A stretch of 64,000 nt of DNA from Actinomycetota bacterium (GTDB taxonomy: Bacteria > Actinomycetota > Actinomycetes > S36-B12 > UBA5976). The notes beneath the pieces are model-generated. The model made no database searches. It was not told where the DNA came from and was given only the letters and a program-made list of their open reading frames with translations. Shown here in pieces: positions 29,782 through 38,042 of the stretch. Within the stretch, counting starts at the first letter, position 1. Every line of letters starts with the position of its first letter. The position numbers and the translations under genes are program-made. The stretch spans positions 190,924 to 254,923 of the forward strand of contig WLPX01000001.1 of NCBI GenBank assembly GCA_009698575.1, given 5' to 3'.

Positions 29782-30714
29782 CTAGGGACGCTTCGGGAAT
29801 TGCGAGAAGTCCGGGCGGCGCTTTTCTTTGTAAGCATTGCGCCCTTCTTGCGCTTCTTCACTCATGTAGAAAAGTAAAGTTGCATCGCCCGCTAATTGCT
29901 GGATCCCTGCCAATCCATCATCAGCTGCATTGTGGCTTGCCTTTAGCATCCGAAGTGAAAGCGGTGAGAGTCGAAGCATCTCGCGACACCATTGCACAGT
30001 TTCAATTTCTAAATCTTGCAACGGCACAACGGAGTTCACTAGTCCCCAGTCATACGCTTGCTCGGCGCCGTACTGCCGACATAGGAACCAAATTTCGCGA
30101 GCGCGTTTTTGTCCAATGTGTCGGGCAAGTAATCCGGAACCATATCCACCATCGAACGAGCCCACAATCGGACCGGTCTGACCAAAGCGTGCATTGTCAG
30201 CAGCAATCGTTAAATCGCAAACCACATGCAGCACGTGACCGCCACCAATTGAGTAACCAGCGACCATTGCGATAACTGGCTTTGGAATTCTCCGAATGGC
30301 AATTTGTAAATCCAATACGTTTAATCGACCAACGCCAGCTTGCGCAACGGCATCATCACCGATGTAACCGTCATCGCCACGAATCATTTGGTCGCCGCCG
30401 CTACAAAAAGCCCAGTCACCTTGGCCGGTCAGAATCACAACACCAACACTTGGGTCATCACGTACGACATCAAACGCATGAATAAGTTCTTGCACAGTTT
30501 GTGGCCGGAAGGCATTGCGCTTTTCTGGGCGATTGATAGTGATCTTGGCAATTCCAGAGTCTTCGCCAGTTGAGCGTTCCAAAATTATGTCGGTGTAGTC
30601 ACCAGTGCGAACCCAATTGGCGGCAAGGGTGATTGAGGAGTGACTTGGATCCTTCTTGGCTGGGCTGTCATCTGCAACCACTGGCGGAAGGACGTACTTT
30701 GTGCGGGTATCCAT
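29782..30714 (-). CDS. menB: 1,4-Dihydroxy-2-naphthoyl-CoA synthase (MenB)
   Basis: The 310-residue crotonase-family enzyme closes the naphthoate ring. [71 protein letters not shown] and the C-terminal [10 protein letters not shown] are MenB signatures. The N-terminus is about 25 residues longer than in enterobacteria. A TAAGGT box five bases before the ATG at 30714 suggests a leaderless start, divergent from menE. Confidence 0.95.
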   Translation of the reverse strand: MDTRTKYVLPPVVADDSPAKKDPSHSSITLAANWVRTGDYTDIILERSTGEDSGIAKITINRPEKRNAFRPQTVQELIHAFDVVRDDPSVGVVILTGQGDWAFCSGGDQMIRGDDGYIGDDAVAQAGVGRLNVLDLQIAIRRIPKPVIAMVAGYSIGGGHVLHVVCDLTIAADNARFGQTGPIVGSFDGGYGSGLLARHIGQKRAREIWFLCRQYGAEQAYDWGLVNSVVPLQDLEIETVQWCREMLRLSPLSLRMLKASHNAADDGLAGIQQLAGDATLLFYMSEEAQEGRNAYKEKRRPDFSQFPKRP

Positions 30715-30754
30715 AACAAACCTTAGGAAAGTATTGAGTAATAGTTCTTCGCTC

Positions 30755-30760
30755 TAGGCT
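30755..30760 (+). promoter_or_regulatory. -10 box of a probable leaderless promoter (menE)
   Basis: TAGGCT lies seven bases before the ATG at 30768 with no ribosome site between. Confidence 0.55.
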
Positions 30761-30767
30761 AGTCTCG

Positions 30768-32069
30768 ATGACCCAATCTGACACATTCAAGGAAAACCCG
30801 ATACCCCGGAAATTGACCGCGGTTACGGTGCCTGCTGGCATGGGCGGAGTTCTAAAGTTGGCATCGGTCATCGGCCCAGCCCTTGCAGGCACTGGGCCAG
30901 CGATTCTTCCCATGGCTGCAGAACCAGAATTTCTAGTTAGCCAAACGCGTAATGCGCTTAAACCAGATGACCAAAATTTCCCGCTGGAATCTTCAGATGT
31001 TGCGATTGTGTGCGCCACTTCCGGATCAACGGGATCACCTCGCGGAGTGTTGCTTAAGGAGTCGGCCCTAGCTGCAGCTGCCAGCGCATTTGGGTCCCGC
31101 TTTGGAACTAACAACCGCTGGGTTATTTCTATGCCAGCCCATCGAATTGCCGGAATTATGGTTCTTGTTCGATCTTGGTACCACGGCAGTCCATACGAAA
31201 TTGATCCAAGTGTTGGTGGGGCCAGGCAATTTGAAGCCGCCACTTTTGCGGCAACAACTATGCGCGCAGTTCGTGAGAGTGAAAAAGATGGCCGCGCATT
31301 GATGGTTTCATTAGTCCCAACACAAATCGCTCGCTTATTAGAAGCTGGCAGTGTTGGCATCGAAGCGTTGCAGTCTTATGACTTAGTTCTCAGTGGCGCT
31401 GCCGCTACGCCACAACCCATGCTGCAGCGACTGCGCGAACTTGGCGTTAAAGTTTCCGTTTCTTATGGCATGACCGAAACTTGTGGTGGCTGTGTATTTG
31501 ATGGCAGCCCACTTGATGGCGTGGCGATCTCTTTAGGTACTAAGGATGATGTTGAGCCGGGGCGCATCACAATTTCTGGGCCAGTTGCTGCAAGTGGGTA
31601 TCGCCTCAGGCCAGACCTTGATGCAATTAGTTTCATCTCAGGTCGGGTTCAAACGCATGATGTTGGCAAGCTTGATGCAAGCGGCCTGTTACATATTTTG
31701 GGGCGACTCGATGATGTCGTTACGGTTGGTGGCGTCAATGTTGCGCTCAGTGCTGTTGAGTCATTAATGCGCCACCACCCGGCAATCGAAGATGTCGCAG
31801 TTATCGATGTGCAAGATGAACTTTGGGGATCCATTCCAATTGCTTACGTAGTTAGTCGGCTACATCTATCAAATACTTCAAGTTTGATCGATGAGCTCCA
31901 AAGCACAGTGCGAAACCAAATCGGCCGTTCCGCAGTTCCTCGAACTATTCAATTTGTGGAAGCGCTACCCATGCTCGACTCGGGAAAGATTGATCGGATA
32001 AGTTTGCGCATGCAAGCTTCTACTGATCTGACACAACGCCGGTTCCCACATCCAGGCGCTTCAAGCTAA
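30768..32069 (+). CDS. menE: o-Succinylbenzoate-CoA ligase (MenE)
   Basis: The 433-residue adenylate-forming enzyme activates o-succinylbenzoate with ATP and CoA. The P-loop-like ATSGSTGSPRGVLL is near residue 83, with VSYGMTETCGGCVFDG, the GRLDDVVTVGGVNV hinge region and a C-terminal lysine region (PMLDSGKIDRISL). It is shorter than general acyl-CoA synthetases, as is usual for actinobacterial MenE. It is divergent from menB and followed by menA after 8 bases. Confidence 0.94.
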   Translation: MTQSDTFKENPIPRKLTAVTVPAGMGGVLKLASVIGPALAGTGPAILPMAAEPEFLVSQTRNALKPDDQNFPLESSDVAIVCATSGSTGSPRGVLLKESALAAAASAFGSRFGTNNRWVISMPAHRIAGIMVLVRSWYHGSPYEIDPSVGGARQFEAATFAATTMRAVRESEKDGRALMVSLVPTQIARLLEAGSVGIEALQSYDLVLSGAAATPQPMLQRLRELGVKVSVSYGMTETCGGCVFDGSPLDGVAISLGTKDDVEPGRITISGPVAASGYRLRPDLDAISFISGRVQTHDVGKLDASGLLHILGRLDDVVTVGGVNVALSAVESLMRHHPAIEDVAVIDVQDELWGSIPIAYVVSRLHLSNTSSLIDELQSTVRNQIGRSAVPRTIQFVEALPMLDSGKIDRISLRMQASTDLTQRRFPHPGASS

Positions 32070-32077
32070 GGATTTAA

Positions 32078-32971
32078 ATGGCAACGCGTGATGAATGGAA
32101 AGCTGGCGCCCGGCCTAAAACTTTGCCGGCAGCAATTGCGCCAGTAATTGTTGGCAGTGCGATTGCCGAATTTGAAGGCTCCTTTAGACCCGTGATTGCT
32201 TGCTTGGCTCTAGTCGTAGCACTGGGATTACAAATCGGCGTTAACTATGCCAATGATTACAGCGACGGAATTCGCGGCACTGACGATGATCGTGTTGGGC
32301 CAGTTCGGTTAGTTGGCCAAGGACTTGCTACGCCAGAACAAGTTAAGAAAGCAGCACTACTTTCATTTGCAGTAAGTGTTGTGGCTGGACTTGGGATGGT
32401 ACTGATTAGCCAGGTTTGGCTACTGATTCCAGTTGGTATCGCATCAATCGCTGCTGCTTGGTTTTATACCGGAGGTTCAAAACCTTATGGCTATTCCGGC
32501 TACGGTGAACTTTTTGTTTTTGTATTTTTTGGGTTAGTTGCAGTTGCCGGAACTAGCGCAAGCCAAACCGGCCAAGTTACTCCCCTGGCATTACTAGGCG
32601 GAGTTTCATGTGGCGCATTATCTGCGGCAATTTTGGTGGCAAACAATTTAAGAGATTTACCAACCGACAAGTTAGCTGGAAAGAAAACTTTGGCAGTGCG
32701 TTTGGGCGATGCCAAAACCAGAGAGTTGTATCGAATCTGCATTGTGGTTGGTTTCATGATGCCGTTGGCAATGAATTTCTTAGCTAACGGTCCAGTAAGT
32801 GCATACATTGGACTATTTGCGATCTTAAGTGCTCGTCGGCCGTTACAGGCGGTACGCGCTGGGGCAACTGGGCCAGACCTCATACCAGTGTTAGCCGATA
32901 CCGCTAGGTTACTTTTACTGTTTGCGGGATTGCTGTCGGTTTCTATTTCGTTATCGCCAAACGGACTTTAA
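32078..32971 (+). CDS. menA: 1,4-Dihydroxy-2-naphthoate polyprenyltransferase (MenA)
   Basis: The 297-residue UbiA-family membrane enzyme attaches the isoprenoid tail. The aspartate-rich site NYANDYSDGIRGTDDDRVGPVRLVG is near residue 60 and the second, NNLRDLPTDKLAGKKTLAVRLG, near residue 190; about eight hydrophobic helices surround them. Its tail substrate is probably made by the polyprenyl synthase at 3678-4655. It is in an operon with menE and ends 3 bases from the stop of the convergent DUF4229 gene. Confidence 0.95.
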   Translation: MATRDEWKAGARPKTLPAAIAPVIVGSAIAEFEGSFRPVIACLALVVALGLQIGVNYANDYSDGIRGTDDDRVGPVRLVGQGLATPEQVKKAALLSFAVSVVAGLGMVLISQVWLLIPVGIASIAAAWFYTGGSKPYGYSGYGELFVFVFFGLVAVAGTSASQTGQVTPLALLGGVSCGALSAAILVANNLRDLPTDKLAGKKTLAVRLGDAKTRELYRICIVVGFMMPLAMNFLANGPVSAYIGLFAILSARRPLQAVRAGATGPDLIPVLADTARLLLLFAGLLSVSISLSPNGL

Positions 32972-32974
32972 TTT

Positions 32975-33220
32975 TTATTCGTCAGTGTCTTCTTTGCGAG
33001 TGTTCGCATCGATCTTTGCATTTAAGTTTGAAAAGTAACCAGCGATGCGGCCACCAAGTTGGGATCGCTGCTTGTTAAGTAAAACGAATGACACAATTCC
33101 CGAACCCAAGAAACCTAGAATGAGCAGAATTACGCCACGTAACCCTGCCACGTAACCAATTCCTAGCGTCAGGACAAGTAGGCCAAATCTGGCCAAGGTG
33201 TAGGAAATAAATGGGCTCAC
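32975..33220 (-). CDS. DUF4229-type small membrane protein
   Basis: The 81-residue protein starts with SPFISYTLARFGLLVLTLGIGYVAG, has two hydrophobic helices, and ends in a charged tail (LNKQRSQLGGRIAGYFSNLN...), matching the DUF4229 family found beside menA in many actinobacteria. Its function is not known. I prefer the GTG at 33220 to the GTG at 33223 because TAAACT lies exactly six bases before it. It is divergent from the PLDc_N-like gene. Confidence 0.8.
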   Translation of the reverse strand: MSPFISYTLARFGLLVLTLGIGYVAGLRGVILLILGFLGSGIVSFVLLNKQRSQLGGRIAGYFSNLNAKIDANTRKEDTDE

Positions 33221-33226
33221 CACTTA

Positions 33227-33232
33227 AGTTTA
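33227..33232 (-). promoter_or_regulatory. -10 box of a probable leaderless promoter (DUF4229 gene)
   Basis: TAAACT on the minus strand lies six bases before the GTG at 33220. Confidence 0.55.
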
Positions 33233-33262
33233 GACAGGTTCGCGATCTTTCATATTCTGACT

Positions 33263-33268
33263 TACCCT
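33263..33268 (+). promoter_or_regulatory. -10 box of a probable leaderless promoter (PLDc_N-like gene)
   Basis: TACCCT lies exactly six bases before the ATG at 33275; no ribosome site is present. Confidence 0.6.
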
Positions 33269-33274
33269 TGAAGT

Positions 33275-33532
33275 ATGCCTCGCTTTGTTTTATCGGTATT
33301 AATCGTCGGACTCTCGGTCTACGCGTTCGTCGATTGTTTGCAAACACCTAACCCAAAAGCGCTGCCAAAAATTGTTTGGATCTTTATAATTGTTGGGCTA
33401 CCAATCCTGGGGCCAGTGCTATGGATATTGTTTGGACGTGCAAATGGCCGAGGTTGGGGTCGCGACGATGACGATGTGTTCGCGCCTGATGATGACCCTA
33501 GTTTTTTGCGAGACTTGTCACCTAAGCGTTAA
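33275..33532 (+). CDS. PLDc_N-domain small membrane protein
   Basis: The 85-residue protein has two hydrophobic helices (about residues 4-22 and 34-52), with WIFIIVGLPILGPVLWILFGR typical of the phospholipase-D-nuclease N-terminal domain family, then an acidic tail (DDDDVFAPDDD). Such proteins are common beside menaquinone/cytochrome genes in actinobacteria; their role is unknown. It is probably translated from a leaderless mRNA. Confidence 0.82.
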   Translation: MPRFVLSVLIVGLSVYAFVDCLQTPNPKALPKIVWIFIIVGLPILGPVLWILFGRANGRGWGRDDDDVFAPDDDPSFLRDLSPKR

Positions 33533-33545
33533 CAATCAGGCTTGG

Positions 33546-33575
33546 CTTACAAACCTGAAAACTTACAAACCTGAA
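33546..33575. repeat. 16-base tandem duplication over the ccsB stop codon
   Basis: CTTACAAACCTGAA occurs at 33546-33559 and again at 33562-33575, a period of 16. The second copy contains the end of the ccsB coding region (minus strand, TTCAGGTTTGTAAG), so the last codons and stop of ccsB are repeated once downstream of the gene. Confidence 0.9.
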
Positions 33576-34567
33576 TAAGAGTGCAGTCCTTGCACGTACA
33601 TATTCACAATGAAGTAATTGAAAATAATTGCGCCGTATCCAGCAATCGCCACAAAAGCTGCTTTGCGTCCACGCCAACCGGCAGTTGCTCGGGCATGCAA
33701 GTAGGCAGCATAAATTACCCACGTAATAAATGCCCAAGTTTCTTTTGGATCCCAACCCCAATACCGACCCCAAGCTGCTTCTGCCCAAATTGCGCCAGCA
33801 ATAACTGCAAAGGTCCAGATTGGAAACATGAAGGCATGGATTCGATATGCCATTAGATCCAGACGATCAGCTGATGGAATTCGCTGCGCTAGTGCTGCGC
33901 TTCGCCCTGGTTCCAGTCCGGCAGCAACTCGGTCTTCGGCAGCCTGCGCTACTAAATACAAACCCGAAAGTGCAGCGCCTACTGTAAACGCACCCATGCA
34001 CACAGTTGCAGCTGTGACGTGGATAGCTAGCCAGTAGGAATTAAGTGCGGGAACTAACTGAGCACTATCGGTATAAAGCACTGTGATTGCCAGTCCCAAA
34101 TCAAGCAGCACTGGCATCGTTATGAAAACTCCCAGCCAACGCAAATCACGCGTTAGCGACAACAGGCAATAAGCAAGCGAAACTGCAAAGCCCGCGGCTA
34201 GCGAAAACTCATACATATTTCCAATCGGTGGCCGGCCAGCTGAAAGTCCACGAAAAACAATTCCCGTTCCCAGCAATATTGTGCCGAGCCAAGTTAGCGA
34301 CATGCCGATATTTCCAGCACGCCGACCTTCACCTCGGCCAGCTTCATCAGATACAGATGTTGATACGGCAGGTCGGTCAAGAGTTGCTGTGGCACCCATG
34401 CGAACTTGGTGTGAAGCACTACTTCTTTCAACTGAAGTTTCTAAAGTTTCTAGTCTGCGGCCTTTGGCCAGCGAAATACTAAAGGCCACCATCGCGCCAG
34501 TAAATGCAGTCATTGATCCATAGACCATGGCATTGCTTGCTTGCGCCAATGTTTCATTAACGGTCAT
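33563..34567 (-). CDS. ccsB: Cytochrome c biogenesis protein CcsB/CcsA (heme handling)
   Basis: The 334-residue membrane protein carries the WWD-type heme-handling motif WAEAAWGRYWGWDPKETWAFITW near residue 265, plus conserved histidines in membrane helices (SYWLAIHV, RIHAFMF). It exports and attaches heme to apocytochrome c together with ResB. It overlaps the upstream resB by 11 bases and closes the minus-strand ccdA-resB-ccsB set. Naming of CcsA/CcsB/ResC differs between organisms. Confidence 0.92.
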   Translation of the reverse strand: MTVNETLAQASNAMVYGSMTAFTGAMVAFSISLAKGRRLETLETSVERSSASHQVRMGATATLDRPAVSTSVSDEAGRGEGRRAGNIGMSLTWLGTILLGTGIVFRGLSAGRPPIGNMYEFSLAAGFAVSLAYCLLSLTRDLRWLGVFITMPVLLDLGLAITVLYTDSAQLVPALNSYWLAIHVTAATVCMGAFTVGAALSGLYLVAQAAEDRVAAGLEPGRSAALAQRIPSADRLDLMAYRIHAFMFPIWTFAVIAGAIWAEAAWGRYWGWDPKETWAFITWVIYAAYLHARATAGWRGRKAAFVAIAGYGAIIFNYFIVNMYVQGLHSYSGL

Positions 34568-36050
34568 TAGTTTCCTCCGGTGCAGGTACTAGTTTGGCAA
34601 GTTGCAAAATCTCATTTGCTAAGCCAGGAGCTTCAGTTTTTGATAGGCCAGCAACTTCAATCAGATTACCTTCACTCGGAGTTGATGTCACTCGCAGCCA
34701 AGCCCGGCGCCTCGGGATCAATAGTGAAAGTGACAGACCAACTATGGATGCAATTGCAGCTCCAAGTGCCCAGCCCTTGCCAGGGTCTCGAGTGATAGCA
34801 AACGATGCCCACTCTCGATAACCCGAGAATTCAACAGTTACGCCAGAGTTTGGTAATTTCCAAGTTTCACCGGGAGACAATTCTTCGATTCCAATTCGTT
34901 TCATGTTTTCGGTATCTAGGCGATAAACACTTTGCGGCATTCCAGAATCGAGACCTAAATCACCGATCCAGGCACTGAGGTAAACCTGCGGATTATCTGC
35001 AGCTGGAAACTTTGATTTGGGTCCATGGCTAAAGTCACCTGAGGCGGTGGGTAAGAAAAATCCTTGGATGCCAAGTTGGGGAACTGTGTCAGGAACCTTT
35101 ACTACACCACTTGATGTGAACGCCCCGTCTTGCGGCAAAAATACTGCAGCGTCTTGCCAAACTATATTTCCCTTGGCATCGCGAATCGTAAATTCCGGTG
35201 CATAGCCATGACCAACTAAGTAGGCCGTAATTCCTGAAGTTCGTAGCGGATCATTAACTTCAATCCGCAAATCCCGCGGTTGTGCATCCTGGTTGTCTTT
35301 AACAGCTATGTCTGCAAAAAATTCGCGCGGTGCACCATTTTGTCGCCCGCCGCGTTGATATGTCGCACCAAAATCTTTTAGCAAAAAGGAGATAGGCGGC
35401 AACTGGTCTGGCCCGAACATTCGTCCTGGTGCAAAAGTGTCATACTGCGTGACATTGTTTGCAAAGCCCGAACCCTCTCGAACAATTACCGTGCCACGGA
35501 AACCCACTGCGCCTCCCACACCAACTGCAACCAACAAAACAAGCAACGCAAGATGAAAAATTAAATTTCCAGTTTCGCGGGAATAGCCTTTTTCCGCAGA
35601 AATCCAACCATCACCGGTACGAACTCTCCAACCCCGCTTTTTCCACGCTTGTTGGGTTTCAGCAATTATTTCTTCTGCTGGCCTGGTGCTGTAACACTGT
35701 TGATGTGCCGGTAAACGACTTAAGTTTTTAGGAGCTACTGGAGGCAAACTGCGGATCTCTTTGTAATGTTCAAGTGCCCGCGGTAAAACACACCCTGTTA
35801 ACGAAATGAAAAGTAATAGGTAAATTGCCGCAAACCAAGGTGAGGCAAAAACATCGAACATGTAAAGCCGATCCAGAATTGGACCGCTAGTTGGATTATC
35901 TTGCAGAAACTCTTTTACTCGGAGTGGCGAAGTTCCGCGCTGTGGGAAAAGTGATCCCGGCACGCTTGCCAATGCCAATAAAAATAGCAAGATCAAGGCG
36001 ATGCGCATGCTCGTTAATTGCCGCCATAACCAGCGCAAATTTGCCATCAC
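34557..36050 (-). CDS. resB: Cytochrome c biogenesis protein ResB
   Basis: The 497-residue protein has the ResB signature at the start (RIALILLFLLALASVPGSLFPQRG), a few N-terminal helices, a large extracytoplasmic domain (about residues 190-430) and a final membrane helix. It works with CcsB in system II cytochrome c maturation. It is preceded by ccdA after 20 bases. Confidence 0.92.
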   Translation of the reverse strand: MMANLRWLWRQLTSMRIALILLFLLALASVPGSLFPQRGTSPLRVKEFLQDNPTSGPILDRLYMFDVFASPWFAAIYLLLFISLTGCVLPRALEHYKEIRSLPPVAPKNLSRLPAHQQCYSTRPAEEIIAETQQAWKKRGWRVRTGDGWISAEKGYSRETGNLIFHLALLVLLVAVGVGGAVGFRGTVIVREGSGFANNVTQYDTFAPGRMFGPDQLPPISFLLKDFGATYQRGGRQNGAPREFFADIAVKDNQDAQPRDLRIEVNDPLRTSGITAYLVGHGYAPEFTIRDAKGNIVWQDAAVFLPQDGAFTSSGVVKVPDTVPQLGIQGFFLPTASGDFSHGPKSKFPAADNPQVYLSAWIGDLGLDSGMPQSVYRLDTENMKRIGIEELSPGETWKLPNSGVTVEFSGYREWASFAITRDPGKGWALGAAIASIVGLSLSLLIPRRRAWLRVTSTPSEGNLIEVAGLSKTEAPGLANEILQLAKLVPAPEETNDR

Positions 36051-36070
36051 TTATTCACCACAAAATTCAC

Positions 36071-36832
36071 TTAAATCGGAACTCCCCATTCGGCTGCCCA
36101 AACTCGCAACCCAATAGTTAAGTCATTCCAATAACCCGTAACTAGAAGTAACCCAATCACGATAAGCATGACGCCACCGAAATACATAATTCCTTTGGAG
36201 TGCCGGCGTAATACTTTCACAGTGCGGATACTGCGCTCAAAGAATAGGGCGAGCAAAATAAACGGTAGCCCTAGTCCAATGCAGTAAGCCGCACTCAAAA
36301 TTGCGCCGCGAGCTGCGCTGGCTTCGGTTAGTGCCATGCCTTGCACGGCTGCCAAAGTAGGACCAATGCAAGGTGTCCAACCAATCGCAAATAGCGCACC
36401 GAGCATGAAGGCGCCAAGCAAAGTTCCGGTTGGTACCCGATGAATTCTGATGTCGCGCTGAATCGCCGGAATCGCGCCTAAAAATCCCAAGCCTAAAATC
36501 ACGACAACAACACCCATAACCATTTGAATGATGCGCTGATACTCAAGCAGCACTTGTCCGATTCCACCAAAAAGTGCGCCATAGGAAATAAATACCAAGG
36601 AAAATCCAGCAACAAAAACTACGGATCCCCAGACTGCCCGAGAACGCGACACTGATGTTCGTTGTGCGGTAGCTCTGGCGCCCGCTACTCCAGTTATGTA
36701 GGAGAGATATCCAGGAACTAGTGGCAATACACAAGGCGATAAAAATGAAACTAACCCGGCAGCCATGGCAAGCGGAATTGCCAGGAGCAAAGATCCTGAC
36801 GTAACGGTTTCAACCACTCCGAATGTAAGCAT
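36071..36832 (-). CDS. ccdA: Cytochrome c biogenesis protein CcdA (thiol-disulfide electron carrier)
   Basis: The 253-residue DsbD-type membrane protein has six helices. The redox cysteines are in FLSPCVLPLVPGYLSYITG (first helix) and IGWTPCIGPTL (fourth helix). It moves reducing power from cytosolic thioredoxin to extracytoplasmic thiols, here most likely to the ResA-like lipoprotein encoded directly upstream; the two genes share one base. Confidence 0.94.
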   Translation of the reverse strand: MLTFGVVETVTSGSLLLAIPLAMAAGLVSFLSPCVLPLVPGYLSYITGVAGARATAQRTSVSRSRAVWGSVVFVAGFSLVFISYGALFGGIGQVLLEYQRIIQMVMGVVVVILGLGFLGAIPAIQRDIRIHRVPTGTLLGAFMLGALFAIGWTPCIGPTLAAVQGMALTEASAARGAILSAAYCIGLGLPFILLALFFERSIRTVKVLRRHSKGIMYFGGVMLIVIGLLLVTGYWNDLTIGLRVWAAEWGVPI

Positions 36833-37401
36833 CAGTTGTCACTTTCGATGACTGCGTCTAAGACCACACGAAGTTCGGACTCGGTTGTTGGGCCAAGTAT
36901 GCGGGCAGCGACTCGACCTTTTGAATCCAAAATAATTGTCGACGGCGTAGCTGCCGGCCCTAAATTTCCAAATGCCAAAGTTAGTTGGCCATCTTTATCT
37001 TGAATCGATGGATACGAGGTTTTGAAACGTGCCGTAAAGGCGCGGGCTGCTGCCAGGCCATCACGAGTATTTAGGCCCAAAAATTTAACATTTTTATCTT
37101 TGAACTGTTGGTTAACGATTTCTAAGTCAGCTGCTTCAGATCGACAAGGCCCACACCAAGACGCCCAGAGATTAACTACTACCGGACTTCCTTGCCAATC
37201 CTTAATGTCTAGAGATTTTCCGTCAAGCGTTTCCCCGGCGAGTGAAATTGCCTCGCCTCGGTCTTCGGGCGAAACCAAAACTGTTGAACCATCACCAGAT
37301 ATGTAACCAGTGTCGGAGTTGTTGGCTGGGGTACTCCCACTACAACCCGCAAGCAAAATAGCGCAACATATCGCAAGCCCAGCAGCAGTAACTTTACGCA
37401 C
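36832..37401 (-). CDS. resA: ResA/TlpA-like thioredoxin lipoprotein
   Basis: The 189-residue protein starts with a lipoprotein signal (MRKVTAAGLAICCAILLAGC; lipobox LLAGC) and a TlpA-like thioredoxin fold with the active site WCGPC (NLWASWCGPCRSEAADLE). It reduces the heme-binding cysteines of apocytochrome c outside the membrane. It is followed directly by ccdA, its likely reductant, and overlaps the upstream phosphatase gene by 8 bases. Confidence 0.92.
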   Translation of the reverse strand: MRKVTAAGLAICCAILLAGCSGSTPANNSDTGYISGDGSTVLVSPEDRGEAISLAGETLDGKSLDIKDWQGSPVVVNLWASWCGPCRSEAADLEIVNQQFKDKNVKFLGLNTRDGLAAARAFTARFKTSYPSIQDKDGQLTLAFGNLGPAATPSTIILDSKGRVAARILGPTTESELRVVLDAVIESDN

Positions 37402-38029
37402 CGGCGATCTTGCTCGCTTTCGCTAACAAGTCAGCACTTGGCTCGGTGTATAGGACTGCAACTAGTTCATCGTCATCAAAAGTTAATGAGGTTAACGAAG
37501 CCAAACTGCACTGGCGTTTCCTAGGATCATGTGGAAATCTGCGATCTTCAAAATCTAGGCGACTAATCCAAATTGGAAGCTGATGACTAACCAATACGGC
37601 TTCGTGACCGCGAGCAGCTTCACGGGCGCGGGTAACGGCTTGCCGCATTCGATTTGCTACCACTACATACGGCTCACCCCACGATGGGCGAATCGGGTTG
37701 TATAGATGTCGCCAGGCTTTAGGTTGTCGCAGCACACCATCGCCTACTGCAACTCGCTGGCCTTCAAAAACATTGTCGGCTTCAATCAAATCTTCGTCAG
37801 TGCCAATCGTTAGGCCATGATGCCCGGCAATTGGAGCAGCAGTTTGCTGTGCTCGTTCCAGCGGCGAAGAAATTACGGCAGCTATGTCGCGATTAGCTAA
37901 CGTTTCAGCAGCTCGTTGCGCCATTTCGTGCCCAAGTTCGGAAAGCCGATAACCCGGCAACCGTCCATAAAGAACCTTGTCCGGGTTATGAACTTCACCG
38001 TGACGCAGTAAGTGAACAGTTGTCCGCAT
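37394..38029 (-). CDS. Histidine phosphatase (phosphoglycerate-mutase-like) protein
   Basis: The product has 211 residues from the ATG at 38029, which places the catalytic LLRHGEV motif right at the N-terminus as in the family; a longer frame from 38137 would run into the hemD gene and adds no conserved sequence. Further residues are ISSPLERAQQTA and the second histidine in VLVSHQLPIWI. Proteins of this kind lie between hemL and resA in many actinobacteria; the substrate is unknown. Confidence 0.87.
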   Translation of the reverse strand: MRTTVHLLRHGEVHNPDKVLYGRLPGYRLSELGHEMAQRAAETLANRDIAAVISSPLERAQQTAAPIAGHHGLTIGTDEDLIEADNVFEGQRVAVGDGVLRQPKAWRHLYNPIRPSWGEPYVVVANRMRQAVTRAREAARGHEAVLVSHQLPIWISRLDFEDRRFPHDPRKRQCSLASLTSLTFDDDELVAVLYTEPSADLLAKASKIAGA

Positions 38030-38042
38030 ACTACTAATCAGA

